Notes under the pieces: model-generated | Databases searched by the model: none | What the model was told of the DNA's origin: nothing | The model's input: only the letters and a program-made list of their open reading frames with translations | Origin: Tannerellaceae bacterium | GTDB taxonomy: Bacteria > Bacteroidota > Bacteroidia > Bacteroidales > Tannerellaceae | DNA length: 44,942 nucleotides | Direction: 5' to 3' | Assembly: GCA_021204405.1 (NCBI GenBank) | Contig: JAJPZJ010000123.1 | Location: forward strand, 1-44,942 | Made by a program: the position numbers and the translations under genes | In this document: one piece after another, positions 29,370 through 38,869 of the stretch | Layout of the letters: each line of letters begins with the position of its first letter | Position numbering within the stretch: the first letter of the stretch is position 1

Positions 29370-29988
29370 GTCGAGTCGAAGGGCTGTTAAATTCTCTAAT
29401 ACGCTTGTTGTTTTATAAACATATCCATAAAAGGAACCCGGGCAATCGAAAATCAATCCTGCCCAATACTTCCGGGAATGAGGGAATAAATGAATAAATC
29501 AATTCCCAGAGGGGGATTTAAACAATCGAAGAAGACCGGACCTAGCAATAGCCTAAGGGTGAACCAATAACCTAAGATTGAGCCAAGGGCAATTCCCAGA
29601 GGGAATAACAGCAATAGCCCAGGGTTGAGTGAGCAGAGCGAGCGGTACCCTGGGTAAAAAGATAATAAACCAAAAACCCTGTAAGGGTTTCATTTCTACC
29701 CTAAGGAGTTTTCCCCAGTCCATAGGCAACCCCTCTCGGGGTTGAAATACTACGCATTTGTAACCCAGGGTACCGCTCGCTCTGCTCACTCAACCCTGGG
29801 CTATTGCTTCTAACCCTTACAGGGTACCGCTGTTGGCTCAACCTTAGACCGTTGGTCAACTTTAGGCTGTTGGTCCAACCTTCCTGGACTATTCGCTAAG
29901 GGCGGTCTTCCCGGTTGCTTTAAAGCCTTGCAGCGTATCAGGCGCAAGTAAACTATCAAAAGTTTGAAAAAGAATTTAACAACCCTGT
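29370..29988. mobile_element. 619-bp non-coding element inserted in the GC-rich repeat
   Basis: The insert carries near-terminal inverted repeats AGGGCTGTTAAATTCT (29380-29395) and AGAATTTAACAACCCT (29971-29986), one mismatch in 16. It contains no transposase and is full of short hairpins (CCCAGGG...CCCTGGG, CCCTGTAAGGG, CCCCTCTCGGGG). A 2-bp CG at both junctions may be a target duplication. It resembles a non-autonomous element or composite of hairpin repeats. Confidence 0.55.
29610..29808. repeat. 46-bp perfect inverted repeat inside the insertion
   Basis: 29610-29655 and 29763-29808 are exact reverse complements of 46 bases, separated by 107 bases. Each arm begins with AGCCCAGGGT-like and ends with TACCCTGGGT, so it also folds on itself. 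The perfect match suggests recent origin, gene conversion, or inversion activity. Confidence 0.85.
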
Positions 29989-30310
29989 CGCCTGCGCGGG
30001 GAACTGCCGGATGGATAATCCTGAAATAACCGGAAATCTAATTACTCTGACATAAAGTAGCATATCCAGGTTATTTATCTATCATTATTGTCAAATATCC
30101 CTCCTATCAGAATTCAAATAGTAACTTTCACATCCTTTTCCTAATCTTTATAACAAAACCGGATATATACCTCCTTACAGTACGACAATTCAAACCGCAA
30201 CATAGTAACAAATCATTACTTCTATAGGCTGGAATCAGAAAAATTATTACCTTGCTGATTATTTTTTAAACATTTAGATTTATTTGATACGCTTTTATAT
30301 CAAAACGTCG

Positions 30311-30318
30311 TATATTTG
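30311..30318 (+). promoter_or_regulatory. -7 box of the dapF promoter
   Basis: TATATTTG matches TAnnTTTG and lies 48 bases before the dapF ATG. A TTTG upstream (near 30284) is 24 bases from the box, slightly longer than the usual spacing. Confidence 0.5.
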
Positions 30319-30366
30319 CATTGTAAGAAAATAAAACGAAACAATAAAAACAATTACAAAGATAAA

Positions 30367-31179
30367 ATGACACAAAAAATCAAATTCACCAAGATGCATG
30401 GAGCAGGTAATGACTATATATATGTCAATACGTTTGAATATCCTATCAGCAACCCCGAAGCATTGTCGGTTGCATGGAGTGCTCCTCATACAGGCATCGG
30501 CTCAGATGGTTTGGTTTTAATAGGTGCCTCCGATAAAGCCGACTTCAGTATGCGTATTTTCAACGCCGATGGCTCTGAAGCCCTGATGTGCGGCAACGCT
30601 ACCCGGTGTATCGGTAAATATGTATACGAAAAAGGACTTACAACCAAAGATCATATCACACTCAACACTTTATCGGGAATTAAAGTGCTGAAACTTACAA
30701 TCTCCGGCGATAAAGTAGAAGAGGTTACTGTCGATATGGGAAGCCCGCTCGTCATAGCTGGTTCGTTAACGCTCGACGTTGAAGGTACTAACTATGCAGG
30801 AAGTGAGGTTTCTATGGGGAATCCTCACTTTGTCATTTTTATAGATAATATGGATGCTATTGACTTGCCTGTGATTGGTCCGAAAATTGAAAATCATCCT
30901 CATTTCCCCAACCGTACCAATGTAGAATTTGCACAGATCCTGCCCAACGGCGATATCCGGATGCGGGTATGGGAAAGAGGCTCAGGTATTACACAGGCTT
31001 GCGGAACAGGTGCATGTGCTACACTGGTGGCAGCGGCTGCAACCGGAAAAAGTGTGCCGGAAGCCAACGTAATTATGGACGGCGGACCCCTTCATATCAC
31101 GTGGGAACGGGAAACCGACCGGGTATTGATGACCGGACCGGCCACTACCGTATTCGAAGGATGTATTGAAGTAGAATAA
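30367..31179 (+). CDS. dapF: Diaminopimelate epimerase
   Basis: DapF converts LL- to meso-diaminopimelate, the precursor of lysine and of peptidoglycan cross-links. The 270-residue frame starts [20 protein letters not shown]. The two active-site cysteines lie in [15 protein letters not shown] and [14 protein letters not shown], and the substrate loop is WERGSG. I chose the ATG at 30367 rather than 30316, as the upstream residues are Lys/Asn-rich leader. The next gene, dapL, supplies its substrate, and starts 43 bases downstream, so the two are one operon. Confidence 0.96.
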   Translation: MTQKIKFTKMHGAGNDYIYVNTFEYPISNPEALSVAWSAPHTGIGSDGLVLIGASDKADFSMRIFNADGSEALMCGNATRCIGKYVYEKGLTTKDHITLNTLSGIKVLKLTISGDKVEEVTVDMGSPLVIAGSLTLDVEGTNYAGSEVSMGNPHFVIFIDNMDAIDLPVIGPKIENHPHFPNRTNVEFAQILPNGDIRMRVWERGSGITQACGTGACATLVAAAATGKSVPEANVIMDGGPLHITWERETDRVLMTGPATTVFEGCIEVE

Positions 31180-31222
31180 AGCAAAACACAATAAAACAAC
31201 AACACAAAACAACGAAACAACT

Positions 31223-32449
31223 ATGGCATTAATTAATGAACACTTTCTCAAACTACCAAACAATTACCTCTTTTCCGACATTGCAAAAAAGGTAAACAGT
31301 TTTAAGGTAACACATCCGAAGGAAAAAGTTATCAGCCTGGGAATTGGTGACGTAACCCAACCCTTGCCTGCTGCCGTACGTGAAGCCATGCACAAAGCGG
31401 TTGACGACCTGGGTACTAAAGAGAACTTCCATGGTTACGGTCCGGAACAAGGATATTCTTTCCTGATCGAAACCATCATTAAAAACGATTATGCCAGCCG
31501 TGGCATCTCCCTGGAACCGAGCGAAGTATTTATCAGCGACGGTGCTAAAAGTGATACCGGCAATATCGGCGACATTCTGTGCCACGACAACAGTATCGGT
31601 GTAACCGACCCGGTATATCCGGTTTATATCGACTCAAACGCCATGTGCGGGCGGGCCGGTGTACTCGAAAATGGCAAATGGAGTAATGTGGTATATATTC
31701 CCTGCACCGCAGAAAACAATTTTATACCCGAATTACCCAGCCGCAGGGTAGATATCCTCTACCTGTGTTATCCGAACAATCCAACCGGAACAACACTAAC
31801 AAAAGAAGAACTTAAAAAGTGGGTAAACTATGCATTGGCAAACGATGTGCTGATTATGTATGATGCTGCCTACGAAGCCTATATACAAGACCCCGATGTA
31901 CCGCACTCCATCTATGAGATCAAAGGTGCCAAAAAGGTAGCCATTGAATTCAGGAGTTTTTCAAAAACCGCCGGGTTTACCGGAGTTCGTTGCGGATACA
32001 CCGTAGTACCGAAAGAATTGAACGCTTTTACCCTGGAAGGCCAGAAGGTAGAGATTAACAGACTGTGGAACCGCCGCCAGTGTACCAAATTCAACGGTAC
32101 CAGCTATATTACCCAGCGGGGAGCAGAAGCAGTATACTCGCCCAAAGGAAAAAAACAGGTAAAAGAGATCATTAATTATTATATGACCAATGCGAAGATC
32201 ATGAAAGAGGGTCTGGAAGGTTGCGGACTTACCGTATATGGTGGTACCAACGCCCCTTACCTATGGATTAAAACCCCACATGGACTTACTTCGTGGAAAT
32301 TCTTTGAAAAGCTGTTATACGAAGCACATATAGTGGGTACACCCGGCGTCGGGTTCGGCCCCAGCGGAGAAGGGTATTTACGCTTGACCGCATTCGGTGA
32401 CAGAGAAAACACATTGGAGGCCGTGGCCAGGCTGAAAAAGTGGTTATAA
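31223..32449 (+). CDS. dapL: LL-diaminopimelate aminotransferase
   Basis: DapL makes LL-diaminopimelate directly from tetrahydrodipicolinate with glutamate as amino donor, bypassing the succinylase and dehydrogenase routes. The 408-residue PLP enzyme starts [20 protein letters not shown], has [15 protein letters not shown] and [19 protein letters not shown], and the PLP-lysine motif [16 protein letters not shown]. The frame is complete. The pathway draws on glutamate, which fits the adjacent ammonium-assimilation genes. Confidence 0.96.
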   Translation: MALINEHFLKLPNNYLFSDIAKKVNSFKVTHPKEKVISLGIGDVTQPLPAAVREAMHKAVDDLGTKENFHGYGPEQGYSFLIETIIKNDYASRGISLEPSEVFISDGAKSDTGNIGDILCHDNSIGVTDPVYPVYIDSNAMCGRAGVLENGKWSNVVYIPCTAENNFIPELPSRRVDILYLCYPNNPTGTTLTKEELKKWVNYALANDVLIMYDAAYEAYIQDPDVPHSIYEIKGAKKVAIEFRSFSKTAGFTGVRCGYTVVPKELNAFTLEGQKVEINRLWNRRQCTKFNGTSYITQRGAEAVYSPKGKKQVKEIINYYMTNAKIMKEGLEGCGLTVYGGTNAPYLWIKTPHGLTSWKFFEKLLYEAHIVGTPGVGFGPSGEGYLRLTAFGDRENTLEAVARLKKWL

Positions 32450-32518
32450 ACAAGTTTGTTCCCCTGTCCAGCCGGCAAGGACGAGAGACAAAAGTCTAAG
32501 GTTAATTAAAAGAAAATT

Positions 32519-33253
32519 ATGATGAAAACATTTACTTTAAGGCAGACGATTTTAGCTGTGACAACCCTACTTATGTCTTTATCTATCTTTGCTCAGGAAG
32601 CACCCAAGTTTGAAATTACACCCGAAGCCGACCTGGTTAGCAGCTATGTATGGCGCGGTGTACATCAATCAGGACCTTCTATCCAACCAAGCCTCACGGC
32701 TTCTTATGGTGGTTTATCACTCAATTTATGGGGATCTACCGATTTTTCGACAGCCAATGATATGGGTATCGCAAAAGAGTTTGACATTACCCTGGCTTAC
32801 GAAGTAGGCGGATTAACACTGGCGGTAACCGATTACTGGTGGGCAGGCGAAGGAGCCCGCTACGGTAATTACTCGGCCAACCACTATTACGAAGGTTCTA
32901 TAGGTTATTACTTTGGTGACCAGTGCCCCCTATCACTCAGCTGGAGCACGATGTTCGGACCGGGGACAGACGAAAAGAAAGAAAATGGTGATCCTTTCTA
33001 TTCCACCTTTATTGAAGCAGCTTACGACTTCAATGTACTGGGAGTAGATGTTACACCGAGTATCGGGGTTTCGCCCTGGACCGGAATGTACCACCGGGAA
33101 GGCACCAGCGGATTTGCCCTGTCGACCATCGCTGTAAAAGCCAGCAAAGAGATAAAGATAACTGACTCATTCTCGCTACCTATCTTCGCAGAAGCCATCG
33201 TAGCGCCTAATCAGGACACTGTGTTCCTTGTATTTGGATTAACAATTAAATAA
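32519..33253 (+). CDS. Porin-like outer-membrane protein of the nitrogen cluster
   Basis: This 244-residue protein has a signal peptide (MMKTFTLRQTILAVTTLLMS...FAQ) and alternating aromatic strands typical of a small outer-membrane barrel: FEITPEADLVSSYVWRGVHQ, LSLNLWGSTDF, DITLAYEVGGLTLAVTDYWW, and a C-terminal VFLVFGLTIK strand. It resembles TorF-type putative porins. Sitting directly before P-II and amtB, it may let ammonium or other small nitrogen compounds through the outer membrane. That role is inferred from position alone. Confidence 0.75.
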   Translation: MMKTFTLRQTILAVTTLLMSLSIFAQEAPKFEITPEADLVSSYVWRGVHQSGPSIQPSLTASYGGLSLNLWGSTDFSTANDMGIAKEFDITLAYEVGGLTLAVTDYWWAGEGARYGNYSANHYYEGSIGYYFGDQCPLSLSWSTMFGPGTDEKKENGDPFYSTFIEAAYDFNVLGVDVTPSIGVSPWTGMYHREGTSGFALSTIAVKASKEIKITDSFSLPIFAEAIVAPNQDTVFLVFGLTIK

Positions 33254-33408
33254 CTATATATCAAAAGTTTAGGTTATCAGAAATAAAAAGACTGTATAGA
33301 ATAAGCCGCCACACGTATTGATTTTATAGAATGTTATACCACAACCATCCTGACTATTGCGGCGGCTATCTATACGTCTTTTTTGAAACAAATTTAATAC
33401 AAACAGGT

Positions 33409-33765
33409 ATGAAAAAGATTGAAGCAATTATCCGCAAAACGAAGTTTGAAGATGTAAAAGAATCGCTTATGGAAGCCAACATCGAATGGTTTTCTTACTA
33501 CGATGTAAGAGGGGTTGGCAAAGCCCGCCAGGAGCGTATTTACCGTGGTGTGATATACGACACCAGTTCGATCGAACGTATTTTAATTTCTATTGTTGTA
33601 CGTGATATTAATGTTGAAAAAACCGTACAGGCTATATTGAGAGCTGCCCAGACGGGCGAGATTGGCGACGGCCGTATCTTTATTATCCCAATAGAAGATT
33701 CCGTACGAATCCGCACAGGTGAGCGGGGCGACATAGCCCTTTACCTGGCTGAAAATGACAAGTAA
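33409..33765 (+). CDS. Nitrogen regulatory protein P-II (GlnB/GlnK type)
   Basis: P-II is a trimeric sensor of 2-oxoglutarate and ATP/ADP that binds and blocks AmtB. The 118-residue protein starts MKKIEAIIRKTKFEDVKESL, has the T-loop region with Tyr in QERIYRGVIYDTSS, and the B/C-loop GEIGDGRIFIIPIEDSVRIR. The T-loop is shorter and different from the enterobacterial one but keeps the Tyr. I chose the ATG at 33409, because the ORF's earlier start at 33331 adds residues absent from the family. It lies 53 bases before amtB, the standard glnK-amtB arrangement. Confidence 0.93.
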   Translation: MKKIEAIIRKTKFEDVKESLMEANIEWFSYYDVRGVGKARQERIYRGVIYDTSSIERILISIVVRDINVEKTVQAILRAAQTGEIGDGRIFIIPIEDSVRIRTGERGDIALYLAENDK

Positions 33766-33818
33766 AAACCGATTAAATTAATTTCCTTTCAACAAATTAA
33801 AATACAATTTCGACAATT

Positions 33819-35090
33819 ATGGATACAACATATACAACAATAGCTGATTTAGCGTTATCGCTCGACACGGTCTGGATGCTGCTCGCAGCCATGCTGGTAT
33901 TCTTTATGCAACCAGGATTTGCCCTTGTGGAAGCTGGTTTTACAAGAAGCAAAAACTCGGCTAATATCCTGATGAAAAACCTGGTAGACTTTTCCCTGGG
34001 TTCATTACTTTACTGGTTTGTGGGTTTCGGTATCATGTTCGGGGCCGGCAGTTTCCTGGGAATGCCTAATTTCTTTCATATAAATATTATCGATAGCGAA
34101 TTGCCTATTGAAGGATTCCTGATTTTCCAGACTGTATTCTGTGCCACAGCAGCCACAATCGTATCCGGAGCTATGGCCGAACGTACCAAATTCTCCATGT
34201 ACCTGGCCTATACCGTACTGATCAGCGTGTTGATCTATCCGATCTCCGGCCATTGGACATGGGGCAGCGGCTGGCTGATGAACGAAGAGGCCGACGGCTT
34301 TATGATGAGTACATTCGGTACTGTGTTCCACGATTTTGCCGGTTCAACCATTGTACATTCCGTTGGGGGATGGGTAGCGCTGGTAGGTGCTGCCATTATC
34401 GGACCGCGTATCGGTAAATATGGTAAAGATGGTAAATCACGTGCTATACCGGGGCACAACCTGGTGATCGCAGCCCTGGGGGTATTTATCCTCTGGATGG
34501 GATGGTTCGGATTCAACCCCGGTTCGCAACTGGCTGCCTCGGGCGAAGAAAACCGGGTAGCTATCTCCCACGTATTCCTGACCACCAACCTGGCTGCTTG
34601 TGCCGGCGGATTTGTAGCCCTGGTAGTAAGCTGGTTAAAATATAAAAAACCCTCCCTTTCACTTACGCTGAACGGTGTATTGGCCGGACTGGTAGGTATC
34701 ACTGCCGGCTGTGATATGGTTGCACCTGCCGGTGCCGCTATTATAGGAGCTATCTGTGGCGTGGTGATGATCTATTCGGTAGAATTTATCGACCGGATAT
34801 TAAAAATTGACGACCCTGTAGGTGCCTCTTCCGTACATGGTGTATGTGGTTTGCTGGGAACTATCATGACCGGGCTGTTTGCTATCGAAGAGGGATTATT
34901 CTACGGGCATGGTGCCGGCTTCCTGGGTGCACAGACCTTCGGTACACTGGTAGTAGGTTGCTGGGCAGCAGCTATGGGATTCGTAGCATTCAAAGGACTA
35001 GACCTCGTACATGGTTTGCGCGTTCCTGCACGAATCGAAGAAGAAGGCCTGGATATTTATGAGCATGGTGAAACAACTTATAATAACTAA
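33819..35090 (+). CDS. amtB: Ammonium transporter Amt
   Basis: This 423-residue inner-membrane protein has about 11 helices and the Amt family signatures: PGFALVEAGFTRSKNSANIL, DFAGSTIVHSVGGWVALVG (first pore His) and ASSVHGVCGLLGTIM (second pore His). It carries ammonium into the cell when it is scarce, under P-II control. There is no cleavable signal, with an N-terminal outside segment before the first helix. It follows P-II by 53 bases. A GC-rich palindrome starts 11 bases after its stop and may act as transcript end. Confidence 0.97.
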   Translation: MDTTYTTIADLALSLDTVWMLLAAMLVFFMQPGFALVEAGFTRSKNSANILMKNLVDFSLGSLLYWFVGFGIMFGAGSFLGMPNFFHINIIDSELPIEGFLIFQTVFCATAATIVSGAMAERTKFSMYLAYTVLISVLIYPISGHWTWGSGWLMNEEADGFMMSTFGTVFHDFAGSTIVHSVGGWVALVGAAIIGPRIGKYGKDGKSRAIPGHNLVIAALGVFILWMGWFGFNPGSQLAASGEENRVAISHVFLTTNLAACAGGFVALVVSWLKYKKPSLSLTLNGVLAGLVGITAGCDMVAPAGAAIIGAICGVVMIYSVEFIDRILKIDDPVGASSVHGVCGLLGTIMTGLFAIEEGLFYGHGAGFLGAQTFGTLVVGCWAAAMGFVAFKGLDLVHGLRVPARIEEEGLDIYEHGETTYNN

Positions 35091-35101
35091 TGAATAGACT
35101 T

Positions 35102-35225
35102 TGTTCCCCGCGAAAGCGGGAACCGTAGGTCGGCCTTAGCCAATCGCATCAGAACAGACATAAATTATCTGTTTTATATCTCAAACAGACAGTGTCTCTG
35201 CGGTCCCCGCCTTCGCAGGGAACAG
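35102..35225. repeat. GC-rich palindromic intergenic repeat, copy 5
   Basis: Outer arms TGTTCCCCGCGAAAGCGGG and CCCGCCTTCGCAGGGAACA pair imperfectly around a 76-base centre holding AAACAGACA. Compared with copies 1 and 2 the core CAGG is replaced by AAAG/TTCG, with compensating changes in both arms of each stem, as expected if base pairing is kept. Confidence 0.75.
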
Positions 35226-35302
35226 AAAAGCTACTTAGCCGAAGAGGATTTTAGCCAGGGCCAACCGACGGTTCTTAATCCCCTTCGACAAAATAACAGA
35301 AA

Positions 35303-35346
35303 GTCCTGCAAGGACGAAATAACATAGCCCAGGGAAACGCCCTGGG
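35303..35346. repeat. Two short hairpins upstream of asnA
   Basis: GTCCTGCAAGGAC (35303-35315) and CCCAGGGAAACGCCCTGGG (35328-35346) are small perfect hairpins. The same types of hairpin occur at 29611-29830 and, as AGTCCTGTAGGGACT, at 36485-36499. They are likely members of a dispersed set of intergenic hairpins. Confidence 0.6.
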
Positions 35347-35440
35347 TTCACAAAACAAAAAAACAGTGAGTACTGTAAGTACGACACAAAATAAAAAATA
35401 ATAAAAAGCAAAATAATCAACAATCATAAACAAAAGAATT

Positions 35441-36473
35441 ATGTCACTGATCATTCCCAAAGACTACAAACAAACATTGTTGCCTGAAACTACCGAACAG
35501 GCAATCCAGATCCTGAAACAGGCTTTTCAGGAAAAGTTAGCAAAAAAACTAAACCTACGCCGGGTAACCGCACCGCTGTTCGTACTGGCCGGTACTGGTA
35601 TTAACGACGACCTGAATGGTGTGGAACGTCCTGTGACCTTCCCCATTCACTGTATGGGCGACTGCAAAGCCGAAGTGGTGCATTCGCTGGCCAAATGGAA
35701 ACGGATGAAACTGGGGGCTTACCGCATCCCGGCCGGTTACGGGTTATATACCGATATGAATGCCATCCGCGGTGATGAAGACCTGGACAACCTCCACTCC
35801 CTCTACGTAGACCAGTGGGACTGGGAAAAAACCATCCGTCCGGAAGACCGTAACCTCGACTTCCTTAAAAAACCGTTCGTACCATCTATGGCATCCTGAA
35901 AGAAATTGAAGCCATGGTATATGAACAGTATCCTCACATCACCCCTTCCCTACCTTCGGATATAACCTTTATCCACGCTGAGGAACTACTGGCTACGTAT
36001 CCGGAGCTTTCACCACGAGAACGGGAGAGCGAAGCTGCCAAAAAGTTCGGCGCCATCTTCGTAATCGGTATCGGTGGTAAATTATCCAACGGCGAAAAGC
36101 ACGACGGACGCGCTCCCGACTATGACGACTGGAGTACTTCCAACTCCGACGGCTTTGAAGGCCTCAACGGTGATATTATTCTTTGGAATGATGTATTGGA
36201 TTGTGCCTTCGAACTTTCCTCTATGGGTATCCGGGTAGATAAAGAGGCTTTAGCCCGCCAACTGGAGATTTGTGGTTGTCCCGAACGTTCAGAGCTTAAT
36301 TCCATAAAGCATTACTGGAAGACAAACTGCCTGCCTCGATCGGGGGTGGTATCGGACAGAGCTGCCTCTGCATGTTTTTCCTCCGCAAAGCCCATATCGG
36401 CGAAGTGCAGGCATCGATCTGGCCGGAGGAACAAATCGAAATTTGCCGGCAACACAATATAAACCTGCTGTAA
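35441..36473 (+). CDS. asnA: Aspartate--ammonia ligase (asparagine synthetase A), two frameshifts
   Basis: AsnA makes asparagine from aspartate, free ammonium and ATP. Recognisable are [40 protein letters not shown] and [20 protein letters not shown], then [30 protein letters not shown]. The two breaks are repaired by adding an A to A6 near 35868 ([19 protein letters not shown]) and an A near 36298 ([17 protein letters not shown]), giving 344 residues, the usual length. GIGQSCL has Cys where the family has Arg (GIGQSRL), a single-base CGC to TGC change worth checking. It sits between amtB and glnN, so all three use ammonium. Confidence 0.9.
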
Positions 36474-36484
36474 AAAGATACGGA

Positions 36485-36499
36485 AGTCCTGTAGGGACT
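36485..36499. repeat. Hairpin repeat AGTCCTGTAGGGACT after asnA
   Basis: AGTCC and GGACT pair around TGTAG. It resembles the GTCCTGCAAGGAC hairpin before asnA and continues into sequence with its own GGAG/CTCC pairing, so it is part of an intergenic repeat. Confidence 0.5.
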
Positions 36500-36606
36500 C
36501 AGAAATTTGCTGGTAGGTAGATAGCAGGAATTGGAGATGGCTCCTCCTGCCGGAATAAAGAGAAACAAAATAAATTTCAATAAATAACATATAAAATCAA
36601 ACAAGT

Positions 36607-38793
36607 ATGTCAAAGTTAAGATTCAGAGTAGTTGAAACTGCTTTCAAGAAAAAAATTGCAGAAGTTGCTTTAGCAACAGAGAGACCATCCGAGTATTTTG
36701 GTACCTATGTGTTCAACCGTGAGAAGATGTTTAAATATCTTCCTGAAAAGGCGTACGAACAGTTGGTTAACTCTATTGATAACGGTACTCCCCTGAACCA
36801 CGAAATTGCCGATGCCGTAGCAAATGGTATGCGCAAATGGGCGATGGAAAAGGGTGCAACCCACTACACACACTGGTTCCATCCCCTGACAGAAGGTACT
36901 GCCGAAAAACATGATGCCTTTGTTGAGCATGATGGCAAAGGAGGTATGATCGAGAAATTTTCAGGTAAATTGCTGATCCAACAGGAACCGGATGCATCGA
37001 GCTTCCCTAACGGTGGTATACGTAATACCTTCGAAGCCCGCGGATATACTGCATGGGATCCCTCTTCGCCTGCATTTATCGAAGGCGATACCCTGTGTAT
37101 CCCAACGATCTTTATCTCCTATACCGGCGAATCATTAGACTATAAAGCTCCCTTACTAAAATCACTGGAAGCTGTAAATAAAGCTGCTGTAGATGTATGC
37201 CACTATTTCAATCCGGAAGTAAAAAAGGTATATTCTTACCTGGGATGGGAACAGGAATACTTCCTGGTAGACGAAGGTTTATATGCTGTACGCCCTGACT
37301 TGTTGCTGACCGGCCGTACGCTGATGGGACACGAAAGTAGTAAGAACCAGCAGTTGGAAGACCACTACTTTGGTGCCATCCCTACCCGCGTAATGGAGTT
37401 TATGAAAGAGCTCGAACAGGAAGCATGGAAACTGGGTATTCCATTAAAAACCCGCCACAATGAGGTTGCTCCTAACCAGTTTGAGTTAGCCCCGATCTTC
37501 GAAGAGTGTAACCTGGCCAACGACCATAACCTGCTGATCATGTCGCTGATGCGTAAAGTATCCCGCAAACATGGTTTCCGTGTACTGTTACACGAAAAAC
37601 CGTTCAAAGGCGTAAACGGATCGGGTAAACACAATAACTGGTCGCTGGGAACAGATACAGGTATATTATTAATGGCTCCCGGTAAAACTCCGGAAAACAA
37701 CCTGCGCTTTATCACCTTCGTGGTAAATGTACTGAAAGCTGTTTACAAACATAACGCCCTGCTGAAAGCAAGTATCTCGTCAGCAACCAACGCCCACCGT
37801 CTGGGAGCAAACGAAGCACCTCCTGCTATTATTTCCAGCTTCCTGGGAGCACAGATTTCCAAAGTATTGGAAAACCTGGAAAACAGCGACAGCGAAGATT
37901 TCAAACTGGCAGGCAAACAGGGATTAAAACTGGATATTGCACGCATCCCCGAACTGCTGATCGATAATACAGACCGCAACCGTACATCGCCGTTTGCCTT
38001 TATCGGCAACCGTTTCGAGTTCCGTGCCGTAGGTTCGTCGGCCAACTGTGCTGCTGCCATGCTGGTACTGAACAGTGCCGTTGCCGAACAGCTAAAAGCG
38101 TTCAAAGCAGAAGTAGATGCAAAAATTGCAGCGGGTAAAGATACGTTTGCTGCTATCCTGGAGGTAATCCGTAAAGATATCAAAGAATGTAAAGCCATCC
38201 ACTTCGATGGCAACGGGTATAGCGAAGAGTGGAAAGAAGAGGCTAAACGCCGCGGCCTGGACTGCGAAACCAGCGTACCATTGATTTTCGATGCCTACCT
38301 GAAAGAGAGCACAGTGAAAATGTTCGAATCGCTGGGTATCATGAGTAAAAAAGAGCTGGAAGCCCGCAACGAGGTGAAATGGGAAACTTATACAAAGAAG
38401 ATCCAGATCGAAGCCCGCGTATTAGGCGACCTGGCGATGAACCATATCATCCCGATAGCTACTAAATACCAGTCGCCACTGATCGACAACGTTTATAAAA
38501 TGAAAGAATTGTTCCCTGCCGATAAAGCATCCCAACTTTCTTCACGCAACCTCGAGATCATTGAAGACATTGCCAACCGTACCAACTTCATCAAAGAAAA
38601 GGTTGACGAAATGATCGAAGCACGTAAAGTAGCCAATAAGATCGAAAGTGAACGTGAAAAAGCAATTGTTTATCACGATCAGATCGTTCCGATGCTGGAA
38701 GAGATCCGCTACCATATCGACAAGCTCGAACTGGTAGTCGACGATCAGATCTGGACACTACCTAAATACAGAGAGCTTTTATTCATTAGATAA
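36607..38793 (+). CDS. glnN: Glutamine synthetase, type III
   Basis: GSIII makes glutamine from glutamate, ammonium and ATP. The 728-residue length separates it from the 450-residue type I enzymes. It starts MSKLRFRVVETAFKKKIAEV and contains MEKGATHYTHWFHPLTEGTA, NEVAPNQFELAPIFEECNLA, GVNGSGKHNNWSLGTDTG and NRTSPFAFIGNRFEFRAVGS, which hold the metal, glutamate and ATP sites. GSIII is the typical Bacteroidales form. The frame is intact. It is 134 bases after asnA, on the strand of amtB and P-II. Confidence 0.98.
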   Translation: MSKLRFRVVETAFKKKIAEVALATERPSEYFGTYVFNREKMFKYLPEKAYEQLVNSIDNGTPLNHEIADAVANGMRKWAMEKGATHYTHWFHPLTEGTAEKHDAFVEHDGKGGMIEKFSGKLLIQQEPDASSFPNGGIRNTFEARGYTAWDPSSPAFIEGDTLCIPTIFISYTGESLDYKAPLLKSLEAVNKAAVDVCHYFNPEVKKVYSYLGWEQEYFLVDEGLYAVRPDLLLTGRTLMGHESSKNQQLEDHYFGAIPTRVMEFMKELEQEAWKLGIPLKTRHNEVAPNQFELAPIFEECNLANDHNLLIMSLMRKVSRKHGFRVLLHEKPFKGVNGSGKHNNWSLGTDTGILLMAPGKTPENNLRFITFVVNVLKAVYKHNALLKASISSATNAHRLGANEAPPAIISSFLGAQISKVLENLENSDSEDFKLAGKQGLKLDIARIPELLIDNTDRNRTSPFAFIGNRFEFRAVGSSANCAAAMLVLNSAVAEQLKAFKAEVDAKIAAGKDTFAAILEVIRKDIKECKAIHFDGNGYSEEWKEEAKRRGLDCETSVPLIFDAYLKESTVKMFESLGIMSKKELEARNEVKWETYTKKIQIEARVLGDLAMNHIIPIATKYQSPLIDNVYKMKELFPADKASQLSSRNLEIIEDIANRTNFIKEKVDEMIEARKVANKIESEREKAIVYHDQIVPMLEEIRYHIDKLELVVDDQIWTLPKYRELLFIR

Positions 38794-38869
38794 AAAATAT
38801 CAGACAGTAGTTTTTTGTTGATTGTTTTGTGTTTGCAAGGGAGGATGCTGTGAAGTATGCCTCCCTTCA

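Larger units (their letters stand above)
29283..30004. repeat. GC-rich palindromic repeat, copy 4, split by an insertion
   Basis: The left arm (GTTCCCCGCGCAGGCGGGG) and the start of the right arm (GTGCGATCCCCG, ending 29369) lie before the insertion. The rest of the right arm (CGCCTGCGCGGGGAAC, 29989-30004) lies after it. Joining 29369 to 29989 or 29991 rebuilds a normal copy like those at 2082 and 13440. Confidence 0.75.
28561..30366. other. 1.8-kb non-coding, repeat-rich gap between argB and dapF
   Basis: I find no supported gene here. The stretch holds a 21-bp inverted-repeat pair (29035-29154), a split GC-rich palindrome (29283-30004), a 619-bp inserted element (29370-29988) with a 46-bp internal inverted repeat, and the dapF promoter (30311). 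The first 470 bases and 30010-30300 are AT-rich with nothing recognisable. Confidence 0.7.

Noticed and set aside
29265..29789. Short open frames in the 29.3-29.8 kb repeats.
   Set aside because: They consist of palindromic repeat sequence and have no protein-like composition.
33304..33367. AGCCGCC and GGCGGCT inverted 7-mers between the porin-like gene and P-II.
   Set aside because: Only seven pairs with a 50-base loop, which is too weak to call a terminator or regulatory hairpin.
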